Notes: generated from the sequence alone by a model not told the origin. Shown: positions 49,601-61,268, counted from the stretch's first letter. The stretch is 64,000 bases of DNA from Zonotrichia leucophrys gambelii (GCF_028769735.1 NC_088172.1:94254951-94318950); one strand, 5' to 3'. Made by a program: numbers and translations.

Positions 49601-52600
49601 CTGATTGAAAAGTTGGATTTCCTCAGAAGAGCTAGATTGAAAGGGAGGTGTATATCCAACTCTTTGCTCCCCAGGAGGAAAAGAGAGTATGAAGTGACTT
49701 CATAGGCCTAGGCAAAAAACCTGTGCTGTGTGGAGTAATGCATAAACTCTGTCATTGCAGAATACTCTTCATGGGTACTTGAGGGGTTTATGGAAAAAGT
49801 TGCTGTAACAAAATGGGAGTGTGATAGCTGGAAAGCAGGAAACACCTGGGGCAAGCTGTTGCTCTGGCAGTGCAGAATACTCTTCATCTGTCTAAATCTC
49901 AGCTTTCCAGTGAAGATGCCCTCCCTCCTGTTTCCCATGGATACTCCAGGAGTGGCACTCAGGGCCCTGTCCTGCCTAAGCCCAGATCTTGTGTTGCAGG
50001 GCCCCCCACGAGTGGGTGTGACTCTTGCTCTCCCTTCGTGTGTGGCTTACCCTTTGCAGATGCCAGCTGGGGTGATGCTGCAGCCAGCACCAGGTAAGGG
50101 TAACAGGGGCATGTCAAACCTGGCAGGGCCCTGGGGGTGTTGAAGGACAGTGCCAGGGACAGTAGATGGAACAGATGAGAAGTTAAAGTGTAAGGTAGAG
50201 GCAGTTACCCTCCTCTTTGTACTTTGTTTTTGTAGGGGCTGTGTGGGGAAGTAACTGCAATGATTAGTTGGTGTGTCAGTTTTATAACTCTTAACAAGTG
50301 CTTTCCTTTGTTAGCCCAGATACAGGTATCTCCTTCTCCCTGTCTCTCTGGGACAATCTTCTGTGCTTTCAAAAAGCTAAAAGCACTGTGGTGCTTCAGA
50401 GACAAAATTGATTTCTTATTCAAATAAAATTCAATTATCCATTAACCTTTTTGATCCTGTTCTTTTGGTGATAACACTGCTTGTACGAAAACTGCTTGAA
50501 CTGTTTTGGAAAGCTTAGTTCAGTCATTGACTCTTCTCTCAAACAGCCATTCTTTGATGAAAACTGACATCTCTAGTTATCTGTTTCAGGCATAATTCCT
50601 GATGTCATGAGACCTGTAGACTGGTACCAGTAACTCTGTCTGTGTGAACATGTGTGTATGGGGAAAAGTAAAATTAAATTTGGAACTTGTCTTCTAAACT
50701 TGGCATCTCGATTCTGACCCTGATAGTAATAACTTTAGGCATTCAGTGTTTGGAGTGGTTTTCTTAAGAAAAGATACATAAATTAGGGGTTGGTTGGTGT
50801 TTTTAAAAAACTAAAATTAGTTTTAGGTATTAGATATTCTCTCTAAAAAAATTTAAGGTGTTTAGAGAGAATACCTAAATGTCCTTAAAGGCATGAACTT
50901 GCCCTGTAGCTATGGACTAGTTTACTGTTTCATCTTATATTCCTTAGTTTCTGAAATGACATGGAAAAGTTAAAACCCAGGGTGTTTATTTATTTATTGA
51001 TTTATTTAAAATCCAGTATGTAGTTAAATTATTGAACTTACTGACACAGGTACTGCGTAGGCCAGACCCAAAAAGAGGTGTTAAACATGATGGACTGGCT
51101 GGAAGCCATGATTCAGAAAGCTTCTGAATGCCTGATTCTCCAGGGCTGGAATTGTGCTTGAGGAAAGTTTTGCTTTGCAAATGTCCTTTGTCTCATAGTT
51201 TGTCCTGGTGTTTGCTCTTGTTTTTAGTGGGGGCATGTCAGTGGCCTGGATGAGCCTGTGGTTTCACCTGCTGAAGCAGTTTTGGACTCTTCTCTCTGCA
51301 GGGCAGCTTTACAAGGTGAATGTGCCTGTTGTGGTCACACAGGCCTCGGGAGATGGAAGCCTTCTCCACTACCCTGTGCAGCAGATGTTTCATCCCCTTG
51401 GGCAAGCTTCAGTTCTGCAGGCCAGCCTGGCCAGTGTCACACAGCTGAGTGCATCTGCTGCCCATGCAGCTGGGGAAACACTGCAGCCCCAGGAGGCTGC
51501 TCTCCAACAGGCTGTGCTGTTTAAACCCAGCTATGTGGAAAAACAACACCTGGAGAACTCTGCTCCCTTGGTCCAGCAGCCTTCTGTGAGTCTGCAGGAA
51601 TATGAAATTAATGCAGTGTTGAATCAGTGCAGTGAATCCACAGAAAAATTCCAGAATGACAGCCTTCACACAGCTGTGTTTACTCCAGAATGCTCTGAAG
51701 GACTTTTTATTGATGAATCCTTGGCAAGCAGCTCGAGCAGCGTCCTGCTGGATGTGGAGGGGCAGCTGGACATGGAGCACCCGGAGCTGCTGCAGCAGCA
51801 GGTGTCTGATGATATCATTGACCTGATTATTGCAGGGGAAAGTTTGGATGGAAATGCATTTCTGAAGGATCAGGGCAGCATGGCTTCCTCTCACAAGGTA
51901 AGGCTTTTGTTTCTCTGCTAATGAAAATACTTCTGGTAGAGGGGGTTGTTTGAACACATTTCTAAGTGACATCTAGCTCCTCTAAATGAGAAGAACAAAA
52001 GTTATTTTGATTTTATGATTTAATCTTAAGCTTGTTTAGAATAGCAATAGCTGACTGCTTGTTTTTACATTAGGAATTTGTCAAAACTACTGCTAAAATA
52101 CGGTGATTGATGAGAATATCAATTTAAAAATACATTCTATCTATGCATTACATTTTTCAGTATTAGACTTATTGATTACTTTTGGGGTTTTTTTTTGTGA
52201 CTAAGCAGACATGAAAGACTCCTTGAGAACCTTCATATCATTCTGGCATGATCTGCATATGGATACTGGTCAATTGTGAGCAAAGTGCTTTTGCAGGATC
52301 AGCTGGGATTAATTTTATCTTGTAATGTGTGAAGAGCATTAAAGATGTATTGAGAATGCATTCAGGATGAAAAGTCACATTTGATAAGTGAAAATCTCCT
52401 TGAAGAAAATGTATTTCCTTGGGGAAAAAGTCCTGGATAAACTAGAACTCAGCTAGAGCTGTGTGGGAAACTTGAGTGATTTTAATTAACAAGCCTCTTT
52501 CCTGACCTCATCTAATTTTAGTGCCTGAAATGATTTGCAGATGTTTGAAGTTCAGGCTGGCTTGGTGACTTTGAGTTGTAGTGCTCATATGTGATTGAGA

Positions 52601-55600
52601 CAAATTTATTAAATGCAAATTTAATGACAGTAATGCCAAATGTCTGTAAATAGGAAGTGTAATGTTGCTTGTCTGAACTCTGATGGCAGCATGATGAAGG
52701 CTGTCTGTAGTGAGAATGGGAGGTCAAAACAAAGTGTTCCTTTCCTGAACTAGAGTGTGTATGTGGATGGGAATTAAGTGCTACAGTAAAGATTTAATGA
52801 GAAACTGAAGATGGCTGAAACCTTAAAGCCCTTTTATGCTCCTGTGAATGCTCTGTTTAGGAATTTTGTCACTTTTATGAACAGCAACTTGAAGTACTGA
52901 AATATTTACTGTCGCTCCCAGCTTTTTATATCTTATTTAAACAAAGCATTTTGAATGAGTTCAGGGAGAGGGATCAGATCCTCTTGACTTTTATTTCAGA
53001 AATGAAAAATGCTATTTTTGGGGGTGGAGGAGTAGGTTCCTTTTTTGGTTTTTTTGGGAAGGTTATTTTTTGCAAAAAATTTTTTTTTCTAAGTGTCCAC
53101 TTGATTGCTGTTTTTTGAGTACAAGGGTGTCACAAACATCTTTTGTGAAAAATCCTTTCTTTAGGATTTTTCCCTCTTTTACGAAGCTGAAGCCCCAGAA
53201 AGAGAATGTAAACAATGGTTATCTGCTGCTGTAGAATGCAACAAGTGCACCTGTGATTGGCCCATGTTCCATGTTTACAATTGAGAGCCAATCAAAGATA
53301 AGCTCTCTCTGAAACAGAATCAAGGAGAGCTCCTTTATTAATTCATTCTTTTTTCTATTCTTAGCTTAGCAGCTTCTAAACTTCTCTCTCTATTCCTTTT
53401 AGTATAGTCTTAATGTAACTTATATCATAAAATAATAAATCCAACCTTCTAATCATAAAGTCAAGATTCTCATCTCTCCACCCCTGAAAAACCCTTGCAA
53501 ACCCTGTAACACAAGGGTGTTTAGAGAAAAGGGTAAGAAATTTTTTTCTGCGTTGCTGAGGAATATTTCACCTGGGTTCCATTTAAGTTAGATGCAACGT
53601 GATGTTTACAAATGTACTCAGGTTTTACAAGCAGTAGGACCTGAAACTCCCATATTAGTGCCATTATTATGGCTTGTTGATACAAAGCTCTCAGGCTTTG
53701 TGCTGAACACGGGGGTGTTGATTCACAAGCTGTCCCTGTTCTCTTTCCCTGCTGTCCCACGGAACCCGCGGAGCAGGCGGAGTCCGATTTACCGCTGGGG
53801 AAAGATCTCTGCAGTGACATTGAAGGCATAAGTCAGCTCGATGGCACCGGGGACGTTTCTTCCAAGGAACAAATGCCACATCCCAAAGATAAAGAAGAGA
53901 ACGAGTTCATTGGCTTTATTGATTCAGAGGATCTGAGAGTTCTGGATGATGAGGAAGACTATGATGAAGAATGTGACAGCTCTTCAAACATAGAGTCCAG
54001 CGGCAGTGATGGGGACAATGAAGACCTCCAGATAGACATAGTTGAGGAGGTAATTTACTTTTAAGCCTTTAGAAGCACATAACAGTATTAGATCTCTCAA
54101 CTGTTGAATTGTTGGACCTAGAACAGTTCCTGGTTAGTTCGATGCAGGGCATGCACAGTGAAGTTACAAACCTCTGGAGATTGGAGGTACTGCAGAGAAA
54201 TTACTTGAAAGCTCATTACGAGAAGTATGGGAAAATGAAAGAATTATTGGAAAGTCATTTGTTTATTGGATGAATTAAAATGCTTAGCTATCAGAATTAA
54301 AGTTGTATTGTAGACCCCTGGCCTCAGTGGAATGGGGCTTTTGACTTAAGTAAGATATTATTTAAAGGATTAGATTTAAATAAGATCAGAATACAAATCT
54401 AAGTTTCCTTTCTTTCTGAAGGACCACAGGGAATTAGAGAACAATGTGATACAAGAACTTTGTTCTCTTTTAATCCCCTGTGTTTCTTTTAATGCCCTGT
54501 TAAAGCCCTAGGTTTTCCTTTTTCTTTAAAGATATGCAATTTTGTATCCTATGGGTTTGTTCACAAGAGCATCAATTTGTAGCATTTGGACTTTACATAA
54601 ATACAACTTGATCAGTATTTCAGTTACTGGAATCTGCTTTATCACTTAGCAGTTTTGCTTTTTTGACCAGTGTTTTTGTTTAGGGTGTTTTGGGTTTTGA
54701 GAATGCAAATGTGTAAAATGAGGTTTGGTGCTTGTAAATGAGGTTGGTGCAATGTGGACTTCACAGCCTCCAGGTCTTGATTTTTGCAATGGTAACTTTA
54801 TTGTTCTGAGAATGTTTAATTCCAAGTATGTTCAATGCTATTCTGAAAGAGTGTATAAACCAGAATTTTAATCTCTAGGACCCCTTGAACTCTGGTGATG
54901 ATGTCAGTGAGCAGGACATTGCAGACTTGTTTGACACCGACAATGTGATCGTTTGTCAGTATGAAAAGGTACAGTAACACACTTTTATCTTTGTTCTTTA
55001 ATCATCCTAAATAATACCTGCACAAATCCATCTCTGCTCTCCTGTCAGTGCCTTTTGAAGGGACTCTAATGCTGTAATGGAGTGTTTAAATGATGTGTTT
55101 AGCTGACAATAGTCTGAAGGCTTTCCTACTGTTTTCTGAAAAGAGGATAATCATAATGGGCTATTAAAGGAAAAGGGAACAACAAGTCTGGCAAAATGAT
55201 GATTTGTAAAGATGCAAAAGCTTGTTTATTTCCTTAACTTTTAAGTAAGATCAACATCTCCGTGGATGTATGTAGGCATATTCAGCTGTGAATTAAGGCT
55301 TTTTATAAAGGATAACAGAAAGAGAGGTGTATGTACTTTCTTTTCTTTTTTTTTCATACTTGTCTTTGTAGTGCTCACTGAGAGATTTTCCTACCAGAAT
55401 TTTGTTGTGTCTGAGAAACAAAGTAGCTGTTAAGTGCCTTATTGTCCACCTTCGTTTTAATGTTTAAAATTCAACCTTACTTTGAGCTCCTGAAGATCAA
55501 ATCAAATCCTTTTAGCTATTGTATGGTTTTGGATGCTTACATGTCAGTAATTTAAAAGAGAAAAAAAGGGCATGTTTTAAAGCAGATATGGAAAAATGTG

Positions 55601-56942
55601 TCTGTAGTTTAAGAGTGTGCCTTGACTTTTTTTAAAACATTATTTCAGAAGTACCTAGAGACAACTTTTTGTGTCTAACTACGCCTGTCTTAATGTCTGT
55701 GGTTTAGGAAATGGAGAGGTGCTAAGAAAATTGTCTTCGTAAAACTGTGACAGATTGACCTTTCCTGAGACCAGTTATTTTGGGAAGTTACAGGGATATG
55801 TGTAGAAAATGCCTCTGAAATGAAGCTGTTGGTGTCTGTATTGTAGTGAAAGGTACACAAAGTTTTGCAGCCTCAGAACTCAGACATTACAGTTGCCATA
55901 GGTAGTGCATACTGTTATCCAGAGCAAGTTTTGTCTGAAATAAGCTGAAAAAGTGCCTGAAAATCTAAAAGAAACTACTAGGAAGGTCAGCACTGGGCAT
56001 GCCTTACAGGAAATTTAATATCAGATGTTATTAGAAATTGAGAGTTACAGAAGCTGGGAGAAGATGTTGTAGCTTTCCCCTTTGCAATACAGATTTAATG
56101 AAATATGTAGGCCCAGAAGAAAGTAGATAAAACCCGCTATGTCTTAAGTTTCCTTGTTACCTTTAAAACAAAGTTGTTGATAAAATTGCTGTCCTGTTTC
56201 TTTTCTTTCTGGAATTGAAAACTGATGCTGACAATTCAAGGAATTTTCTAGGGATATTTAAAATTCCTTCTTTTAGTATTAAACAAAACTTTATGGAGTT
56301 TGGATCTCTTTGCAGGCATTTAAAAAGAAACAGAATATGCAAATTCTTTCTTACTTTTTTTAAAAATTTAAATAGCAATATTTGCTTTTAAGACAAGTTT
56401 TGATGTTTTTTGCCTTTTCCCAACACCTCTGTGCCTGCAACATGACATTTCTATGTGGAAAAGAAAACATTGCATTTTAGTTAAGCTACACTAGTTTGCA
56501 AGGTGTACTGTGTTTTGGGATTGCCCTTGTCTCTTGTCCTGCTGGTGTTGAGCTGTCCTAGGTAACACTTTTTAGGGGGAAGTTGTGGGATAGGAGAGTG
56601 GGACAGGATGGGATAAGATTCAGGAGGTTTCTCTCTTGGGGGTGCCTGGGAGTTCTTTATAAACAATTGGAGTATAATGCTTCCATTGAATATTCCATTG
56701 AATATTTTGGGTCATAAAGATTTTAAAATAAAAACCAGGTGTGTAAAACAGGATGTGCTTAAGTCTTGGGGTTTTTTTAATGACTGGTCTAATTTATATT
56801 TGTGATTTCATTCATTTTGGTTATTTTTCATCAGATACATCGAACTAAGAACAAATGGAAGTTCTACTTAAAAGATGGAGTGATGTCCATTGAGGGTAAA
56901 GACCATGTTTTTGCAAAAGCCACTGGAGATGCAGAGTGGTGA
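45103..56942 (+). CDS. GTF2A1L: GTF2A1L, TFIIA large subunit-like factor (ALF), complete, 487 aa
   Basis: The nine coding exons are 45103-45123, 47128-47229, 47518-47641, 48997-49052, 50000-50093, 51302-51897, 53777-54049, 54879-54968 and 56835-56942. All phases agree. The product is the germ-cell paralogue of TFIIA alpha/beta; with TFIIA gamma it stabilises TBP on the TATA box in the nucleus. Residues 8-60 (PELYKSIIEDVIEGVRELFA) form the N-terminal helical domain. Residues about 102-331 are a variable Gln/Ser-rich linker with the conserved QLYKVNVPVVV block. Residues about 365-422 are acidic. The C-terminal beta-barrel part (residues 423-487, DPLNSGDDVSEQDIADLFDT to ATGDAEW) is almost unchanged in the family. 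It is slightly longer than the human protein as I recall it (478 aa). QLDG at 351-354 fits the Taspase1 site. The linker sequence, not GTF2A1, supports the ALF assignment, as does the position between STON1 and LHCGR. Confidence 0.96.
45124..47127 (+). other. GTF2A1L: GTF2A1L intron 1
   Basis: GT-AG intron of 2.0 kb. It starts with a pentamer-based repeat (45133-45311) and includes a 27-base T tract (46646-46672). The GC-rich promoter composition fades by about 45750. Confidence 0.88.
45133..45311 (+). repeat. TAGGC/TCGGC pentamer repeat at the start of intron 1
   Basis: About 180 bp consist of 5-bp units TAGGC, TCGGC, TTAGG and TCAGC in mixed order. A larger block beginning CGGCTCAGTTAGGCTAGGCT recurs about every 35-50 bp, so there is higher-order structure. 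It begins ten bases after the exon 1 donor. Confidence 0.93.
47128..47229 (+). CDS. GTF2A1L: GTF2A1L coding exon 2
   Basis: The acceptor is cctaatgtag at 47127 and the donor is cag|gtttgt at 47230. It encodes PELYKSIIEDVIEGVRELFA, then EEGVEEQVLKDLKQ, the core of the TFIIA N-terminal helical domain. Both ends are phase 0. Confidence 0.97.
47518..47641 (+). CDS. GTF2A1L: GTF2A1L coding exon 3
   Basis: The acceptor is aatctttctgcag at 47517 and the donor is cag|gtcagg at 47642. It encodes LWEMKVTQSRATEGFFKHSH and continues to LLQTSA, with one base left over. It finishes the N-terminal domain. Confidence 0.93.
48997..49052 (+). CDS. GTF2A1L: GTF2A1L coding exon 4
   Basis: A 56-bp exon between ttttttttacag and ctg|gtatgt. 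It completes an Ala codon and encodes SYVIQAGRGFQHFTAAKL, which aligns with the VIPAGRTLPSFTTAEL part of the human protein. Confidence 0.88.
50000..50093 (+). CDS. GTF2A1L: GTF2A1L coding exon 5
   Basis: The acceptor is cttgtgttgcag at 49999 and the donor is cag|gtaagg at 50094. It encodes GPPRVGVTLALPSCVAYPLQ then MPAGVMLQPAP; the YP-x-x-xPAGV part is conserved. The frame is open upstream to about 49790, so the acceptor is chosen from the splice signal and the phase of exon 4. Confidence 0.85.
51302..51897 (+). CDS. GTF2A1L: GTF2A1L coding exon 6 (variable linker)
   Basis: The acceptor is cttctctctgcag at 51301 and the donor is aag|gtaagg at 51898. It completes a Gly codon, then QLYKVNVPVVVTQASGDGSL, followed by a Gln- and Ser-rich poorly conserved stretch to SSHK. 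At 596 bp it is the longest exon of the gene. Confidence 0.95.
51898..53776 (+). other. GTF2A1L: GTF2A1L intron 6
   Basis: GT-AG intron of 1.9 kb that carries the solo LTR at 53128-53511. The rest is AT-rich and without recognised elements. Confidence 0.88.
53128..53511 (+). mobile_element. Solo LTR (384 bp) with perfect 6-bp target duplication
   Basis: The element begins TGTCACAAACATC and ends CCCTGTAACA. It is flanked on both sides by CAAGGG (53122-53127 and 53512-53517). A 6-bp duplication is usual for class II (ERVK/beta-like) and some alpha-like retroviral elements. AATAAA at 53434-53439 near the 3' end sets the plus orientation. No internal retroviral sequence remains, so it arose by LTR-LTR recombination. 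The perfect duplication suggests a fairly recent insert. It lies in the sense direction 265 bp before exon 7. Confidence 0.88.
53777..54049 (+). CDS. GTF2A1L: GTF2A1L coding exon 7 (Taspase1-type site and acidic region)
   Basis: The exon is taken from the acceptor gagcag at 53776 to gag|gtaatt at 54050. It encodes AESDLPLGKDLCSDIEGISQ, LDGTGDVSS and then a run of Asp and Glu. A second possible acceptor 3 bp upstream (cggag at 53773) would add one Gln in frame. The polypyrimidine tract ends about 17 bp before these AGs. Confidence 0.88.
54050..56834 (+). other. GTF2A1L: GTF2A1L introns 7 and 8
   Basis: The introns are 54050-54878 and 54969-56834, both GT-AG and AT-rich. No repeat or extra exon was recognised. 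Confidence 0.88.
54879..54968 (+). CDS. GTF2A1L: GTF2A1L coding exon 8
   Basis: The acceptor is tttaatctctag at 54878 and the donor is aag|gtacag at 54969. It encodes DPLNSGDDVSEQDIADLFDT then DNVIVCQYEK, the start of the C-terminal beta-barrel domain. Confidence 0.97.
56835..56942 (+). CDS. GTF2A1L: GTF2A1L terminal coding exon 9
   Basis: The acceptor is ttatttttcatcag at 56834. It encodes IHRTKNKWKFYLKDGVMSIE then GKDHVFAKATGDAEW, followed by TGA. This is the invariant C-terminus of TFIIA large subunits that contacts TBP and DNA. Confidence 0.97.
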   Translation: MHRTKNKWKFYLKDGVMSIEGKDHVFAKATGDAEW

Positions 56943-57026
56943 AACTTCAGTATGTTCTTGAAGGCTGTGACATTATTTCCTTATAAGCCTTGTGTGAAAC
57001 AACTGGACTTTCTATTGTTGTGCCAT

Positions 57027-57181
57027 AAAAAAACAACAAATCAAAAGAAAAAAAAAACCACCAAAAAACCCCCCAAAAAACCAAAACAAAAAAACCCAAA
57101 AAACCCCTCACCAAACCAAAACAAACAAACAAAACCCCCAAAAAAACCAAAACTGAAAAAACCAAACCCCAAACCAACAAA
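57027..57181 (+). repeat. A/C-rich low-complexity tract
   Basis: About 155 bases almost only of A and C, in AAAACCCC- and CCAAA-type runs. It is the reverse-complement type of the T/G tract in the PPP1R21 3'UTR. It begins 85 bases after the GTF2A1L stop codon. Confidence 0.93.
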
Positions 57182-57884
57182 TCTGTGATGAAAAAATATG
57201 CAAAATCCATGTTGTTAATTTGTGGTGTTAATCTGTTTAATTTGCAAACTAAACCACTGTACTGTTAGCTACTCAGCTGTCTTTGTTGTTCTTTTCTGAT
57301 TATTTAATTTTTTCCAATGAGGAAGCATCATTGGAATGAATAGCTTTAAAGTTTGAAGTTTTATATCTGTTTGTAATTCAAGAAGGTAAGGAAATACTTA
57401 GTAATTTGTAAAGAACTACTTATTAATTATAATCAAATAAGTTTTAGTTCTGTTATTTTTTCCCCAGTTCTTAAAAGCTGAGGTATGAGTTGAAATATAA
57501 AATTACACTGTTGTGTTCTCTTTTCAAAGACTTTTGAGTTGAAAAAAAAGGCAATATCTATGCAAGTCTGTAACCTGTGGCTGTTTCAGCTGCATATTTC
57601 TCTTGATTTTTTTTAGTTGCTTTGTGTTTTTTGGACTTAGTTTAAAGACATGCACTCTAGATGCAATAAGGGAAAGATCCCGGAGCTCTCAATATATGAG
57701 AATTATTATTGTTTGTTCTATACTAGCTATGTCTACTGAGATGCAATGAGGAGTGTGATGCAGCATTAAAATGTGATTTATTTTCACTGTCAATGCAAAG
57801 TCATTTAAGTTTGCTACTGTACATCTCCACTTTGTTCTAGGACTACAGACCAGTAAGCTGTGAATGATACAAATTGTGCATAAT

Positions 57885-57890
57885 AATAAA
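57885..57890 (+). promoter_or_regulatory. GTF2A1L: Poly(A) signal of GTF2A1L
   Basis: AATAAA is followed within 30-50 bp by gttgtttttgtgttccc, a GT/T-rich downstream element. It is the best-formed signal after the stop codon. Confidence 0.7.
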
Positions 57891-57910
57891 AGTGTCATCT
57901 CATATGCTTT

Positions 57911-60900
57911 TCTAGCACAGAGTTGTTTTTGTGTTCCCTCAGTTTAAACTCTGCTTAGAGAAGTGGGTACAAGCCATTCATGTGGCAGTAGCCCACCCTA
58001 CCATGAGACCTGCATCCCTCCCAACATCAACTTTTTGTTAGTTCTTCTAGAAATAAAGGTCCAAAAGAAGCTTTGGGCCCTTGTCTTTCAGAGCTGCAGC
58101 TTTTCCCTGGCTGGCTCCTGTTCCTTGTAGGGCAAGATGGGCAATTCCATGGTAAAGCTGCAGCCAGGCTGCCTCAGAACTGGATCATCTTGCTGGAAGG
58201 GGCAGTGCTACACTAAGGAACACCTCCCCCCTGTCTGCCACTCCCATGTCTACTGGAATGAGGCATTTTGCTTGTCTCTAATCCCTGAGAGGGTGCAGAG
58301 GCTGGGAGAAGGGAAGGAAACATCTGAGAGTGGGAGAGAATGAATGAATGAATGGAAGAAACAAAGGGAAAACCCCCAGCCCTTGTTGGAAATGGTGCAA
58401 ACCCTTGTGCTAATGCCACAAGGCAGGAAGTAGCTCTTCAAAAATTGAGTCTATTGCATGCTTTTTTGGATCCGTCTGCTACTCTCCAGTGTCAAAGACA
58501 GGACACTGAACTAGAGCACTTGAACCAAGTGTGACATTCCTTTTGTCTTTTATAGATGCTGCTGCTGGAATGTGAAGAATTGTGTGTCCAGAGGCAGTTA
58601 AAATATTGCAGTGTATGATTTCTTTTCCCCCATTCAGATGACTTGTAGCTGCACTGATGCTATGCTTCAGACCCATAAATGCACAAAAAATGCAGCTCTT
58701 ACCACATGATAGATGCTCTTAGGTTTCAGCACTCTCTCACAGGCTCTGAGGTGCTCATGCTCTGTAAATGTGCACATTATGAACTGTGGGACCATTTCCA
58801 ATGCCAGAAAAGACTGGGAGCAGAGTTAGTGTGGCACAGGAATCCATGGGACAAGACTGGATGTGCACCATTCACTAAGCACCACAAAGGCTCTCAATGG
58901 TGCTTCTGAATTTGACCTGTTTTTCTTGGTCACTATAAAATAAAAACATCTATAACTTAGATGTTAGCTAGTTTTGCAGATAATATTAGTAAAGAATTAC
59001 AGCTTTGAACAAGACTTTTACAGCTAGATAGACCTGAAGTTAGGAATTTTTATAGTGGAAAAAGAATGTTTCTTATTAAAATGTAAACTCTAGCCTGTGA
59101 CTTGAACAGTAATCAGTGCTTTTGATCTGAATAGTTTATGAATTAATGTTTTTGATTGCTGCTACTTACAGTTTAGCAAATATATTGATGCAGATGTGAC
59201 AGGATGAGGTGTGTAATACCAGTTATGGCCTTCAAAGATACTTCAGTAAATGGCTATCTAAAACTTTACACCAGAAAGAAGGTAAAGTAAAAATAATGAG
59301 ATAGAATAATGAGTAACTTATATGAGAAGATCTGTCATGAATCTAAATATCTTATTAAAGGTATACTTATTTGGTTATTTTTGTGCATAGACAAATTTTA
59401 AGTAAATAAATTACATTTGATGTTTTGTCAGTGGTTTATTTTTTTATACAGCAATTTTGTAAATGATGGATTTCACTGCACTTGCAGCAGGTACAAAAAA
59501 AATATAAAATTCAGAGACTCTCTTGCTGCTTATCTGTTACTTCTGCAGCTCTGTAGGGCAGGTGCTATGAGTTGTTAATTCTAACTCATCTCCCTTGCCT
59601 GTGGTTTCCTGACTGTGTTATGTAGTGGGGAGGGTGTGCTTGTCCTGCTGAAACATGATGCAAGTAAATCAGTTGTTGCCCACTTAAGATATTGTGCTGT
59701 CATGTCCTAAATTGTGTGCAGGACTCTTCCATGGGATGTCAGATGAGGAGTCTCAAAAATCAGTTTTGAGGTAGATGACAGAGAAGTTTTAGGCCCAGTA
59801 GCTGTTTTTTTACACCAGTACCTTTGGTTGTATTATAGTTAGATGTCCTATCACAGTCCTTTTGGATCATTGGCTAAGATCAGGGGCTGGTGTATGTAAA
59901 GAGGTGCATCAAATGGAATTTGTATTGATTGCTAAACCACAGAGTTTTAAGAGTCTCCTCTGTTCTCAATCCTGCTTCATTCCCCACCTGTGGAATTGCT
60001 CATGAGCACAGCTGTGCTTGCATCAAGAGCTTTTGCAGTGATTGAAACCATGGCATTATGCTGAAGGTAAGAGTGGGTCAGAGATGTTATTGCTAATTAT
60101 CACAATTATGAACTAATGATAGACCAGTCACTGGTACAAAGAATTGCTTTCATTAATGTGAAGCAAATGTAGCTGGTGGTGCAGTGTTTTGGCAACAAGA
60201 GGAGTGCTTTGGAACCCAGTTGCTGTCACAGACTTGAAAGCAAAGGACTCAGCTGAAAAGGAGAATGTAAAAGGTTTAAAGTGATTGCAGTAGTACTGTT
60301 CTCTTATGTATCAGACTCTGCACTTAAATTAGCAGTGCAGTCACAAATCTGGACCAAGCATTTAGCATGATCACTCAGCATCAGAGAATGCATAGTGAAA
60401 GAAAAGAGAGATTTTAATGGGAAAACATTGTCACAAAAAGGTAACTCTGCTTCATCACCTGGAATAGAGTGGGATTGCGTGTGCTGAAAAGGATCTGGTG
60501 CATTCCTGCATGCCACTGGTGATGTCAGAGAGTGGACAGGAGGAAATCATTCCTGAGACTGTCCCAGGAGGGAAAAGAAGGCAGCACTTCCTTGCCTGTG
60601 CAGGAAGCAGCTCTCCTGCTGCTGAGAGGGAGCCTTTACAGTTTACCTGATTTGTGTGTGCACATGTGATGCCCTAAATTGAGTCCTGTGCAGCAGAGGG
60701 GGTTTTGCATCTCTTGTGATTTCCAGATCACACATGGCTGTGCATGGGTTAATAATTTAAGTAAACTGCCCACCAGCTCAGCCTGAGATCTAATGTAAAC
60801 TGCAAAATTGCCTGTGACAAAGGTTCAATAGATAAACTTTCCTCCTTGGTGACATCTTTACAGCCTATTGCTTGAATGCTCTTCTTTAACTGTGTGTAGG

Positions 60901-61250
60901 TGGCTGTGTAATTGGAAGTTTCTGTTGATGAAATGGAGGCTTCTAGTTTAGTGCCTCTTTCTTTAAACTAACAATGCCAGCACAGCTGATAGGAATGAAA
61001 AAAGAAGCCATGAAAGGCAGCAAACAGGCTTTAAATACTCCAGGGAAGCAGATCTGGAGAAAAAGAAGCCAGGCTGCGATCACTGCAGTACCTGTTAGCT
61101 TCAAGAACAACTTTACTCCTGGACTCTTCTGGTTCCCCACACAGAAAAGTTTTGCCTAATAGCCACCTTCCACACCTGTCATCACAAAGGAAGAGAAGGG
61201 AAAACACCACTTTGAATGTCAGAACAGTTATGTTGCATAAGAATTACTGA
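57911..61250. other. Intergenic region between the convergent GTF2A1L and LHCGR genes
   Basis: About 3.3 kb where the two genes meet tail to tail. Open frames are short and unrecognised. Part of the right side may be LHCGR 3'UTR if that gene uses a distal poly(A) site. No repeat was recognised. Confidence 0.65.
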
Positions 61251-61258
61251 CTGGCATT

Positions 61259-61268
61259 TTTATTTATT
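61259..61268 (-). promoter_or_regulatory. LHCGR: Overlapping poly(A) hexamers after the LHCGR stop codon
   Basis: The plus strand TTTATTTATT is AATAAATAAA on the minus strand, about 50 bp after the LHCGR stop. It would give a very short 3'UTR. LHCGR transcripts in other species often have longer ones, so use of this site is uncertain. Confidence 0.35.

Larger units (their letters stand above)
47230..51301 (+). other. GTF2A1L: GTF2A1L introns 2 to 5
   Basis: The introns are 47230-47517, 47642-48996, 49053-49999 and 50094-51301, all GT-AG. No recognised repeat, RNA gene or additional exon was seen. Confidence 0.85.
56943..57910 (+). other. GTF2A1L: GTF2A1L 3'UTR
   Basis: AT-rich non-coding sequence from the stop codon to the poly(A) site inferred after the signal at 57885. 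It includes an A/C-rich tract at 57027-57181. Confidence 0.65.

Noticed and set aside
56947..57210. Open frames on both strands through the A/C-rich tract
   Set aside because: They are two-letter low-complexity sequence (Lys/Pro/Asn or Phe/Gly/Val runs) in the GTF2A1L 3'UTR, not a protein.
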